Shown here: piece by piece, positions 1 to 8,464 of the stretch
Layout of the letters: each line of letters opens with the position of its first letter
Position numbering within the stretch: position 1 is the stretch's first letter
Source: Aureococcus anophagefferens
Taxonomy: Eukaryota > Sar > Pelagophyceae > Pelagomonadales > Pelagomonadaceae
Assembly (NCBI RefSeq): GCF_000186865.1
Contig: NW_008705587.1
Coordinates: 333,304-397,303, forward strand
Length of the DNA: 64,000 nucleotides
Reading direction: 5' to 3'
The notes under the pieces: generated by a model
Told to the model about the DNA's origin: nothing
Database searches by the model: none
What the model saw: only the letters and a program-made list of their open reading frames with translations
Made by a program: the position numbers and the translations under genes

Positions 1-876
1 CCGACGGGAGGCGGCGAAGCGGCGTCCCGTGGCGGCGACGGTTTTCGAGAGATTTTGACCGGGAAAACGAATCGTCACCGTCGTGCTTCGTAGGCGGCGA
101 AGCGGCGGTCGTACGCGTGGCTCTATCGCCTGCGCACGGACACGGTCTTTTTCCTGGAGTTCGCGCCCTTCCGCATGGCGCCGGACGAGGACGCGACGGA
201 TCTGGTCTACGTGCCCTTTGGCGGCATGTCGTCCGACGATCGCTACACGTGCCTCAACGACCACTTCTTCGCGTGCCCGCGCCACGCGTGCCGCGGCTAC
301 TTTGAACTGCTGGAGCTCTTCGAGCACGTCCAGTGCCGGCGCGCGTCGGCGCTCCCGGCGCCCTGCGACCGGCCGGCGACGCGCGACGGCGCGTCGTGCC
401 CCGTCGACGGTCTCGAGCTCCCGTCGCGCACGGGCTTCGCGGCCCTCGAGCCCTACTTCGTCCCGCCGCCGGCGCCCCACGTCGCGTCCATGTACTACTG
501 GTTCCGCCGCTACGACGGCGCGGAGGCGACGTGCTACCCGCTGCGGAAGCGCGACCGGTCCGACTTCGACGTCGGCCGGAAGCGCAGGGGGCGCGGCGAC
601 GCGGCGGAGCTCCGCGCTGCGGAGGAGCCCGAGTCGCCGGCGCCGCCGCGCAACGACACGGTGCCCCAGAACCGCGTCTGCTGCGGCGACGTGCGCGAGC
701 TGCGGATCCCCTACGCGATCGCGCGCGAGGGCGCCGCGAAGCAGCTCGAGTGCTCCCGGCTGACTTTGTGGCGCGCGGCGGACGCGTCGAGCTTCAAGGC
801 CGCGTCCTTCGTCCCCCGCTGCGAGCGCGTCGCCCGCGCCTGGAAGTCAGGGAGCATCGACATGTCCGCGCTGTAA
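1..876 (+). CDS. 3' part of an unidentified cysteine-rich protein gene
   Basis: The gene enters from the left edge. Bases 1-10 read R-R-E in the frame used after the intron-like insertion, and the main exon runs from 94 to the TAA at 874-876, about 260 codons with strong G/C third positions. The product holds many Cys residues (for example C-L-N-D-H-F-F-A-C-P-R-H-A-C near residues 50-65 of this exon) and a basic stretch, DVGRKRRGR, in the middle. I recognise no domain and see no membrane segment in the visible part. The stop lies only 4 bp from the stop of the convergent neighbour. The coding frame is secure; the function is unknown. Confidence 0.65.
11..93 (+). mobile_element. Introner copy A (intron-generating insertion)
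   Basis: The 8-mer GCGGCGAA occurs at 11-18 and again at 94-101, flanking a 75-bp segment (19-93). That segment matches the introner copies at 60501-60580 and 63177-63255, sharing GTGGCGGCGAC, TTTTCGAGAGATTTTGACCG and a terminal TAG. Unlike those copies, this target duplication does not begin with GT. The likely donor is therefore the GT at 29-30 inside the element (intron 29-93, 65 bp), which leaves 18 extra in-frame nucleotides in the mRNA. A GC donor at 11 is the alternative. The acceptor TAG at 91-93 is the element end. Confidence 0.75.
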
Positions 877-880
877 TATC

Positions 881-1987
881 TTAGGGCGGCCGCCGCACGA
901 GCGTCGCGGTGTCGCCGGCGTTCTCGTACCCGTTCAGGTTCACGGACCCCCGCAGCGAGCAGCCGCCGTTTGCGATGCGCGCCTCGTGGACGCGGTTCGA
1001 CGCGCCCAGGGGCACGCCGACGCCGGAGACGAGCGGGATCCACACGTCCGGCAGCTTGAGCCCGAGGGGCTTCGTCCAGTCGTCGAAGTTCGCGTGGATC
1101 TCCGGGTCGAGGAACTCGAGGGAGTCGCCCGCGCGGCGGCTCGGCGCGACGTTGGCGCGCAGCACGAACGACTGCCGCGACTGCGGGATCGCCGGCTGGC
1201 CGGCGGCCGGCGCGGCGCCCCCGAACGCCGCGACGGCGTCGAGGATGAGCTTGTCGCCCTCGAAGGACGCCTTGTTCAGGAGGAAGCGCGTCGACGGGTC
1301 CGTGATCGGGCCCGGGAACTGCGTGAGCGGCGAGGACGTCACGAGCGTCTCGACGATGGCGCGAAGGAGCGGCCGGAAGAGCCGCGACTTCTCGAGGTCG
1401 TCGCTCGTCAGCGACGCGGCGAACTCGACCTTGCAGGGCCTCCCGCCGAGCAGGCGCCGCAGCGCCCGCGCCCGCGAGAACACGTAGAGCCCCAGCGCCG
1501 TCGCCAGCAAGTTCGGTCGGAACAGCAGGAAGAGAAACGGCGCGGCGAGGCACGCGAAGGGGCCGAGGCCCAGGTCGAGGTCGCGGCCGACGATGGAGCC
1601 CTCGCGGAAGCGGCACCAGAAGCCGCCGCTCTTGCGGAAGTCGACGCTCAGCAGCGACAGCCGGCCGCGCAGCACGTCGAGGTTCGACCGCGCCTCGACG
1701 CGCGCGGTCACGTCGCCGGGCTTGCAGCCGAGCAGGAAGCGGAACGCGAGCGCGACGAGCGACGTCGCGAGCGCGACGAGCCGCGGCGGCGACTCCGGGT
1801 TCGGCGTGCCGTCGCTGGACCAGGACGTGATCGGGTTGGCGAACGCGACAGTTGGCGATGGCTCGCGCGGCGCGAGGCGCGCGCTGCGCGTCGCAATGCG
1901 CTGCGTGCGCCGGAGTGGTCTGGCGATGCGCAGCGCGGTCGTCGATGGGATGCGCGTTGCCGCGGCAACGAATGCGAGCCGACGCAT
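881..1987 (-). CDS. DUF2993-like protein with N-terminal targeting sequence
   Basis: A 368-residue protein. Residues 1-50 are Arg/Ser/Ala-rich and nearly free of acidic residues, which suggests organelle targeting, and a hydrophobic stretch sits at about 70-88. From residue 92 the pattern VEARSNLDVLRGRLSLLSVD resembles the start of DUF2993 (LmeA-like) domains, found in cyanobacterial and plastid proteins and thought to bind lipids at membranes. I start at the ATG at 1987 (M-R-R-L-A-F) because the upstream in-frame extension overlaps the divergent kinase start and looks non-coding. The stop is 4 bp from the stop of the convergent gene at 1-876. The family call is from pattern memory and moderately sure. 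Confidence 0.7.
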   Translation of the reverse strand: MRRLAFVAAATRIPSTTALRIARPLRRTQRIATRSARLAPREPSPTVAFANPITSWSSDGTPNPESPPRLVALATSLVALAFRFLLGCKPGDVTARVEARSNLDVLRGRLSLLSVDFRKSGGFWCRFREGSIVGRDLDLGLGPFACLAAPFLFLLFRPNLLATALGLYVFSRARALRRLLGGRPCKVEFAASLTSDDLEKSRLFRPLLRAIVETLVTSSPLTQFPGPITDPSTRFLLNKASFEGDKLILDAVAAFGGAAPAAGQPAIPQSRQSFVLRANVAPSRRAGDSLEFLDPEIHANFDDWTKPLGLKLPDVWIPLVSGVGVPLGASNRVHEARIANGGCSLRGSVNLNGYENAGDTATLVRRPP

Positions 1988-2168
1988 CCTGCCAGCGGCG
2001 ACGGCGGCGCTTTTGGACTTGCAGGTGGCAAAGGATCCTCTTTGATCGGCTCGATCAGCCCCGTTGCACTTTCGTATCTCCGCGGCGGCTCTCGAGAGCG
2101 CAGCTTGGGCGCCACAGCTTTTGGGCTGCCAGCATCGATCGTTCGCGAGCGCCAGCCGACCCCGCAAC

Positions 2169-3454
2169 ATGAAGGTGCGCCGCAGCTGCCCCATCCATCG
2201 ATCCCACCCGCGCCGCTTCTCCGTAGTTTCTTTTCGGCGACTCGGCGAAGAAGAAGAAGAAGGGCGAGTCGAAGGACGACGGCGACTTCACGGTGAAGAT
2301 CAAGGGCGACAAGTCCAAGGTCGGCGGCCGGGAGCTGTCCGTCGACGACTTTAAGCTGAAGAAGGTCCTCGGCAAGGGCAGCTTCGGCAAGGTGCGTCGG
2401 GATCGCGCGCCGCGCGCGCGCGCGCTCCGACGAACGGCCCGCAGGTCATGCTCGTGACGCTCAAAACCGACCCGGACGGCAAGCTCCTGGCCATGAAGAC
2501 GCTGCGGAAGGCGGCGCTCATCAAGCGGAACCAGCTCGTGACGCCCGCCGCGTCCGTCGCGAGAATCACGAACCCCCAGCGTCACAAACGCAGGCGCACA
2601 CGGCGACGGAGCGGCACGTGCTCCAGCACCTGGACCACCCGTTCCTCGTGCACCTGCTCTACGCGTTCCAGACGGCGGACAAGCTCTACATGGTCCTCGA
2701 GTACATGGGCGGCGGCGAGCTCTTCCACTGGCTCAAGGAGCACCGGCGGTTCTCGGAGCCGCGCGCGAGGCTGTACACCGCGGAGATCGGCCTCGGCCTC
2801 GGCGCGCTCCACGACCTCGACATCGTGTACCGCGACCTGAAGCCGGAGAATCTGCTGATCGACACGGAGGGCCACATCCGCATCACGGACTTTGGGCTCA
2901 GCAAGGACAACGTCACGGGCGCGGGCGCCGAGGGCGGCACGAAGACGTTCTGCGGCACGCCCGAGTACCTCGCGCCGGAGATTTTGGAGAACCGGGGCCA
3001 CGGCAAGGCCGTGGACTGGTGGTCCTTCGGCACGCTCCTCTACGAGATGATGTGCGGCCTGCCGCCGTTCTACGACACGAACGTGCAGCGCATGTACAAC
3101 AAGATCCTCATCGCGCCGCTCAAGTTCCCGTCCTACATCTCCAAGGACGCCAAGGCCGTGCTCATGGCGTTGCTCCAGCGCGCCGTGGACCAGCGCCTCG
3201 GCTCCGCGAAGGACTTCTCGGAGATCGCCGCGCACGACTTCTACGCGAGCCTCGACATGGACAAGGTCTACAAGAAGCAGATCAAGCCCGAGTTCGTGCC
3301 CCAGATCAAGGGCGCCGACACGGCGGCCCACTTCGACAAGGAGTTCACGAGCGAGAAGGCCTGCGACTCCGTCGTCACGTCCAAGCTCTCCGACGAGCAG
3401 GCCGCGCAGGCCAACTTCGAGGGCTTCTCCTACGCCGGCGAGTCGAAGAACTAG
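2169..3454 (+). CDS. AGC-family serine/threonine protein kinase (AKT/SGK/S6K type)
   Basis: Proposed exons are 2169-2174, 2227-2391, 2445-2537 and 2594-3454 (374 residues). All three introns are GT-AG and 52, 53 and 56 bp long. Visible kinase features are the Gly loop GKGSFGKV, VAIK-type lysine in LAMKTLRK, catalytic YRDLKPEN, DFGLSK, the activation loop TKTFCGTPEYLAPE (the PDK1-target Thr of AGC kinases) and VDWWSFG. The C-tail ends in a hydrophobic motif NFEGFSY, as in AKT/SGK. There is no PH domain; the N-terminus is short and Lys-rich. Introns 2 and 3 are well supported because they restore GKGSFGKVMLV and RNQLAHTATERHVL. The 6-bp first exon (ATGAAG) is an inference forced by the TAG at 2224 and the lack of another in-frame ATG. 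Confidence 0.9.
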
Positions 3455-3500
3455 GGCCGGGGCGCCCCGCCCCCCCACCCCGCACGGGCGAAAAAAAAGC

Positions 3501-4148
3501 TTACTTCTTCGGGAAGAGCGTCGCGAGCTTCTCGAGGTCCTTTAGCTTTTCCAGTTGCTTCAGGCCCTCGAGCGCCTTGCCGAGCTGCTCGAGGCCCGCG
3601 CCGACCTGCGTGGGACATCGTCGAAAAACCGCTCGAGCGTCGTCCAGCCGTCTCTCGAACGTCGCCGCGGCCCGCGGGACGCCGGCGCGGACCTTGGACG
3701 CGGGCGTGCCGGAGATGTCGTACTGCAGCGCCGTGCGGCCGCCCTCGGCGATGTAGGGCAGGATGAGCTCCTTGATGACGGCGAGGTGCGCGTCGTCCTT
3801 GGCGTACGCCTCGTAGTCGGCGTCGTCCGCGAACTCGACGACGCCGCCGAGCGCGACGTTGCGCCCGTCGTCGACGACCGCGTGCTGCCGGCCGATCTCC
3901 ATGCGCAGGATGGTCGGGATCTTCTTCGGCAGCTCCGCCAGGCCCGCGAGCATCGCCTCGATGGCCTCGTCCGGCGTGCCGGGCTTGAGTTTGACTAAAA
4001 CGATGTGGCGCAGCGTCGCCACCTTCGCCGGCTTCTTCTTCTTCGGCTTGCACGCCTTCTTCCTGCGCTGCATGACGGCCAGCGTGACGAGCACGCCGGC
4101 GCAGGCGCCGGCGACCGCAGCCACGGCGCGGGCACGAGCGGGAGCCAT
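3501..4148 (-). CDS. Stress-responsive A/B-barrel (Dabb) domain protein
   Basis: Exons are 3693-4148 and 3501-3605 (186 residues spliced). Residues 8-25 form one hydrophobic segment, probably a signal anchor, followed by a very basic stretch near 28-41. Residues 46-145 match the Dabb fold: LRHIVLVKLKPGTPDEAIEA, then VVEFADDADYEAYAKDDAH and ending LQYDI. The C-tail is a Lys/Leu helix. Dabb proteins are small ferredoxin-like dimers; substrates are mostly unknown. The 87-bp intron (3606-3692) is a diverged introner whose length is a multiple of three and which has no stop, so retention would add 29 in-frame residues (215 in total). Confidence 0.82.
   Translation of the reverse strand: MAPARARAVAAVAGACAGVLVTLAVMQRRKKACKPKKKKPAKVATLRHIVLVKLKPGTPDEAIEAMLAGLAELPKKIPTILRMEIGRQHAVVDDGRNVALGGVVEFADDADYEAYAKDDAHLAVIKELILPYIAEGGRTALQYDISGTPASKVRAGVPRAAATFERRLDDARAVFRRCPTQVGAGLEQLGKALEGLKQLEKLKDLEKLATLFPKK
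3606..3692 (-). mobile_element. Introner copy D (diverged, inside Dabb gene)
   Basis: On the minus strand the intron begins with GTCCGCGC (3692-3685) and the downstream exon begins with GTCGGCGC (3605-3598), a 7/8 target duplication. The 79 bp between them start CGGCGTCC, then GCGGCGACG and TTCGAGAGA, matching the 5' half of the introners at 60501 and 63177; the 3' half has diverged but still ends in CAG. The GT donor comes from the target duplication and the AG acceptor from the element end. Similarity was aligned by eye only. Confidence 0.65.
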
Positions 4149-4407
4149 CAGTCGTGGCCGGCTTGAGAGCCTCAACATGTGTTCAACGTCGACATTGAAG
4201 TGGCGGGGGGACCTCTGCACCAAAGACATGGAGATAGTCACCCGACACAGAATGCGCCACAACAAACCAACGTAGAGGCATCGAATCTCGTGTAGGACCG
4301 AACTGGCGGACGGGGGAAGCGGGGGGGGGCTGGACGCGCGGCGCGCGGAGGGCCGGCGCATTGTGGGACGCCGAGCGCGCACTCCGGCGCGCATCGAGCG
4401 ACGTGCG

Positions 4408-4842
4408 CTAGGTGCGCTTGTTGGAGCCCATCTTGTTCGCGCGCGCGTTGTTCACGTTGGGGCGCGGCGCCGCGTGGTTCGACACCTTCGGCGAGTTGTG
4501 CTTGGTCTTGAGGTGGTCGGTTCGACTCTCGGTCTCGATCATGCCCTGGAGGTGCGCCATGGTCAGCTTCGTCGGCGGCGGCGGCGGCGCGGCGCCGTGC
4601 GACGCCTTGAGCGCCTGGCTCTGGCCCTCGACGAGCTGCCCGACGAAATTCGGGTCCGCGAAGAGGTCGCTCTCGAGCTTGGCGTAGAGCGCGCGGCCCG
4701 TGCCGCCGAGCCGCGCCTTCGACGCGCCCTTGACGCGCCGGCCGCCGCAGCGCACGGCGCGCTCCGCGGGCATGAGCTGGCGCTCCTCGAAGAGCTTGAT
4801 GACCGAGAAGCGGTCCGTCTCGCTCAGCGCGAGGCTGGACAT
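4408..4842 (-). CDS. Conserved-looking hypothetical protein, 144 aa
   Basis: A small protein starting M-S-S-L-A-L-S-E-T-D-R-F at the ATG at 4842; the in-frame extension upstream to about 5076 lacks coding character and overlaps a tandem repeat. The N-terminal 70 residues look globular (VIKLFEERQL, GGTGRALYAKLESDLFADPN), then a Pro-rich patch and a basic, Asn-rich tail ending GSNKRT. No domain recognised. It is divergently placed from the methyltransferase at 5127. Confidence 0.6.
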   Translation of the reverse strand: MSSLALSETDRFSVIKLFEERQLMPAERAVRCGGRRVKGASKARLGGTGRALYAKLESDLFADPNFVGQLVEGQSQALKASHGAAPPPPPTKLTMAHLQGMIETESRTDHLKTKHNSPKVSNHAAPRPNVNNARANKMGSNKRT

Positions 4843-5019
4843 GACTTCCGGTGGCGTTGCGCGGGACTGTCGCGGGAAGCTCGCGAGACCGGCGGGGGCG
4901 GCGGCGGCGTTCGGGCGCGCGCACGCAGGGTCGGATTCTCTTGGTTGAGAGCGCTCAGGTCGCGTTCTCTCGGATGCAGCTTCGCAAGCTTCGGCTTCGG
5001 TGCTGTGCAACACAAGCTC

Positions 5020-5100
5020 GAGCCGCCGCGCCGCATGGGCAGCCCCTAGCGCAGCTTTACGAGCCGCCGCGCGCATGGGCAGCGCCTAGCGCAGCCTAAG
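5020..5100 (+). repeat. Two-copy tandem repeat in a promoter region
   Basis: Unit 1 (5020-5060) and unit 2 (5061-5100) both start GAGCCGCCGCG and contain GCATGGGCAGC and CCTAGCGCAGC; they are 41 and 40 bp with a few differences. The array ends 26 bp before the ATG at 5127, so it lies in the 5' UTR or core promoter of the small methyltransferase gene. Confidence 0.85.
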
Positions 5101-5126
5101 AGCGCTGCGTTCCCCTGTTGAGAACC

Positions 5127-5759
5127 ATGCAGGACGTCGGCCGCGGCGGCGTGCGCGAGCTCGACGAGCTCTGCGACGCGCTGCTCGCGCATCCCTTCTT
5201 CAAAGCGCTGCTGCTCGACGCGGACGGCGGCACGGTGCTCGACGTCGCCGGCGGCGACGGCATCCTCTCGCGGACGCTGGCGGACCGCGGCGTGCGCGGC
5301 CTCGTCGTCGTCGACCCCAAGGGCCTGCTCCCGGACGCCGACGACGCCTTCGACGTCGCCGCCGCGCGGTTCCGCGAGCCCAAGGGCGACGACGACCGCT
5401 GGTGGCACGGCGGCGCCGGCGCGTCGCTCGCGCGGCGGGCGGACCTCGACGAGCTCATCGCGGGCGCGCGCTGCCTCGTCGGGTTCCGCCCCTGCGAGGC
5501 GACGCGCGCCGTGGTCGCCTTCGCGCGGCGAAAGCGCGTGCCCTTCGCGCTCGTGCCCTGCTGCGCCGTGGCTCCCTGGCGCACGCTGCCGTCGACGCTC
5601 AACGGTCTGCGCCGGGAGTGCGGCGGGGCCGTGACCGTGACGCGGCTCCCCTCGGGCGAGCGCTTCATGTACGCGACGGCGTGGGACGCGCCGCCGGCCG
5701 CGCGGCGACGGAGGCGCGGCGCTCCCGACCGGCCGCCGCCCGTCTACCGCCTCGCCTGA
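5127..5759 (+). CDS. Small SAM-dependent methyltransferase-like protein
   Basis: A 210-residue protein. Residues 34-50 (GGTVLDVAGGDGILSRTLAD) form the motif I region of a class I methyltransferase, followed by an acidic strand end VVVDPK. A later segment reads LVGFRPCEATRAVVAFARR and then FALVPCCAV; a Pro-Cys-Cys motif after a G-F-R-P-C-E-A-T strand occurs in METTL25- and Methyltransf_32-type proteins that act on RNA or protein. The C-terminus is basic. I start at the ATG at 5127; a TTG three codons upstream is unlikely. The substrate is not predictable. Confidence 0.75.
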   Translation: MQDVGRGGVRELDELCDALLAHPFFKALLLDADGGTVLDVAGGDGILSRTLADRGVRGLVVVDPKGLLPDADDAFDVAAARFREPKGDDDRWWHGGAGASLARRADLDELIAGARCLVGFRPCEATRAVVAFARRKRVPFALVPCCAVAPWRTLPSTLNGLRRECGGAVTVTRLPSGERFMYATAWDAPPAARRRRRGAPDRPPPVYRLA

Positions 5760-5781
5760 GATTATAAGACGGGCGAGCGGC

Positions 5782-8171
5782 CTAGGCGAGGGACTTCGCG
5801 ACCTCGTCGAGGTCGTCGTCGAGGTCGGCGACGGCGAGGTCGTCCCGCGGCTTCCGGGCCGCCGCGGGCGACGCGGGCTCGCTGACGGGCTCCACGGCGA
5901 GGACCTCCGTCGTCGCCTCGTAGGGCTCCTGGAAGGGCGCGACGGCCGTCGACGCGTCGGCGTCGGCGGCGAAGCCCGTGGGCGTGACGACGGCCGACGT
6001 CGACGCGGAGCCCGTCGCCGCCGCGGGGAAGCCGCCCGGCAACCCCGCGAGGTCCTCGAAGCCGTCGTCGGCGCCCCGGGGGCTCGGCGCGCCGCCCGCG
6101 GGGAACGTCGCGCGCTCCGGCTCCTTGGGCGGCGACCCCGCCGGCGGCCGGTCGTCCATCGTGTGGCGCTGGCGCGCGCGGCCCGACTTGCGCTCGTACT
6201 GCGGCGGGCTCGCGCTGAGCCCGCCGTCGGGCAGGTTGGGCCCGGCGAAGGCGCCGAAGCGCGCGCCCTTCATGGACTTGGTCTGCACCGCCTGCATGCC
6301 CCGGTGGCCGACGGACCGCGAGATGATGTTGAGGCCGCGCGCCTTCTTGATCTCGCCCGTCTTCCGCTTCTCCTCGAAGATCTCGCGGCCCTTCTGCGTG
6401 AGCCGCGCGCGGACCGTGTAGAAGACGCGCGCGCGGTGCACGGCCTTCTCGACGTCGCAGAAGTCCGCGTGGTCGTCCAGGATCGCGTGGAACGACTGGT
6501 ACGACAGCGCCAAGACCTCCGCGTACGTCAGCGCGGCCGCGAAGACGCCGTCGACGAGCTCGTCGTTCTCGACGATGAAGTCCTCGCCCCAGACCGAGCC
6601 CTTGGCGAGCACGCGGCCCCGCCGCGCGGCGATGCCCCGCCGCAGGATGAAGAGCGTGAACGGCAGCGACAGCACCTCCATGGGCGCGAAGACCTGGGCA
6701 GCAAAAGGGTGATTCAACGTCGCTTCAACGTGAGTGTTCCGCGCGCGCGCGTTCCGGAAAAAGCGCCCACGCGTTGAGACCGCTCCGAGAGATGATCGCT
6801 CGTCCAAAAATCAGCCAAAACGAGTGGAAAACGGCCGAGATATGAGCCTTTGAAGTTGGGAATTTCGCTCTCTTTTGCTGCCCTGGCGAAGACCATGGGG
6901 CTCAGGTTCTGGCTCAGCTCCGCCGTGAAGGACGGCGCGGCGTCCTTGAGGTACCAGACCTTGGAGATCCAGGCGCTGTTCGTCGCCGCCGCGAGCTCCG
7001 CGCGCAGCGTCGTCGAGAAGCACATCTCGAGCGTCTTGTAGTTGATCGTCCGGTAGTTCTCCTTGGACTGGAAGAAGTACATGCGGCACCGCTGGCGCAG
7101 CTCGTCGGGCACCTTGCGGTCCGCGAGCATGGCGTTGAGCTCGTCCATGCGCTGGCGGAACAGGATCCCCTGCACGTCCATCGTCGACACGATGGAGCAG
7201 AAGTTGCCGACCGTGTACGCCCAGAAGATGCCGCCGATGATGAAGAAGCAGCAGCAGAGGCCCGTCTCCAGGTTCGTCACGGGCGACACGTCGCCCAGGC
7301 CGATGCCCGTGAGGCAGTAGATGGCGAAGTAGAGCGCGCGGACGTAGACGTCGCCCGCGCGGCCCTTGTCGAATTGCGGCACGCCGTACGGGTCCTTCTT
7401 CAGCTCCCGGAGCGCGTCCGCCCAGGTCCAGGCGTTGTCCCCGGCCAGGTCCAGGCTCATGCCCCAGACGCAGGCCATCCAGTGGGCGACGACGACCAAG
7501 AGGACGACGTACTTGGTCATCGCGAGCGTCGCGTAGCTCACGGAGATCTTCGTCTCGTAGCGCGCGAGGAGCCGGTTCGCGCGGAGCACGCGCATGAGCT
7601 TCAGGAGCCGCAGGAGCCGCACGAGGCGCACGACCTTTAATTTCGAGAAGGCCGACCCCTTGATGGCGATCGATAAGATCTCGAAGGGCAGCACGGACAT
7701 GACGTCGATGGGGAACCACGTCGTGCCGTAGCGGTACGCGATCTTCTTCTGCGACTTGATGAGCATGGACCCCTTGGTCTCGTCGCGGAACGCGAGGCGG
7801 AACTGGACGAAGATGTCGGCGATGAAGACGAGGTCCACGAGGCGGTTGATCCAGAAGAGGAACTGCTTCGTCTTTACCGTGAGGTACGCGACCTCGAAGG
7901 GCGTGATCACGGCCGTGAAGATGAGCAGGGCGAAGGTCAGGCTGTCCCAGCGCTGCACGCCGGCGCTGTCCGGGTTCAGCACGCCCCGCTCGTGGCTCTT
8001 GAGGCGCTGCTCGAGCGCCTGGCACTCCTCCTGGAACGACAGGCTGCAGACCTTCTGCTTCTCGCCCTCTTCGTTCTCCATGTAGACCGAGTCGCGCCGC
8101 TGGAGGATGCTGTGGCTGTCGACGTGGCCCACCGCGGGCGGCTCCGCGAGGACATGCACGGACGCCGCCAT
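5782..8171 (-). CDS. Voltage-gated cation channel with cyclic-nucleotide-binding-like domain (EAG/CNG superfamily)
   Basis: Exons are 6894-8171 and 5782-6693 (729 residues). Six membrane segments span about residues 75-345. S4 at 177-199 carries regularly spaced Arg/Lys (LKVVRLVRLLRLLKLMRVLR). The pore reads TGIGLGDV at 288-295, where classical K+ channels have T-V-G-Y-G-D. A C-linker (MDELNAMLADRKVPDELRQR) follows, then a CNBD-like region with GSVWGEDFI. The Pro/Ala-rich acidic tail of about 200 residues has no domain I recognise. The intron at 6694-6893 is phase 0 and joins NLSPM to VFAPMEVL. Because of the G-L-G filter, ion selectivity cannot be assigned; cAMP/cGMP binding is also unproven. 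Confidence 0.9.
6694..6893 (-). mobile_element. TIR-bearing introner E in the channel gene
   Basis: On the minus strand the intron starts with GTCTTCGC (6893-6886) and the next exon starts with the identical GTCTTCGC (6693-6686), an 8-bp target duplication. The 192 bp between them begin CAGGGCAGCAAAAG and end CTTTTGCTGCCCAG, which are 14-bp inverted repeats with one mismatch. The AG acceptor is the last two bases of the element and the GT donor is the first two bases of the duplication. Removing the 200 bp restores an uninterrupted CNBD region. The interior shows no relation to the 80-bp family at 60493. Confidence 0.88.
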
Positions 8172-8464
8172 CCGAGAACTTCCTATTCTAGGATTGTGGG
8201 AGCATCGGACGTCGTCGACGAGAGCCCCGCGCTGTTGGAAACTTATTGGAAACGCCCCGGAAGATCTTGAAGTTCGCAACGGCCCTGAAATAGGCACAAC
8301 TCACACACACTTTCGCATGCGCCGCCGCCGCGCCCATCGTTCCCTGGCGCGTCTGGTCGATGGACAGGCGCCTTAGAAACCCGGAGGAGGTCCGGGCGAT
8401 CCGGGCCGGCGGCGCGTCGGCGGCGGCGGCGCGGTCGGCGCGGCGAGGACGAGGAGCGCGGCGG

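Noticed and set aside
4501..4560. Possible tRNA T-loop (GGTTCGACTC)
   Set aside because: No acceptor stem or D-arm pairs with it, and it lies inside a supported coding frame.
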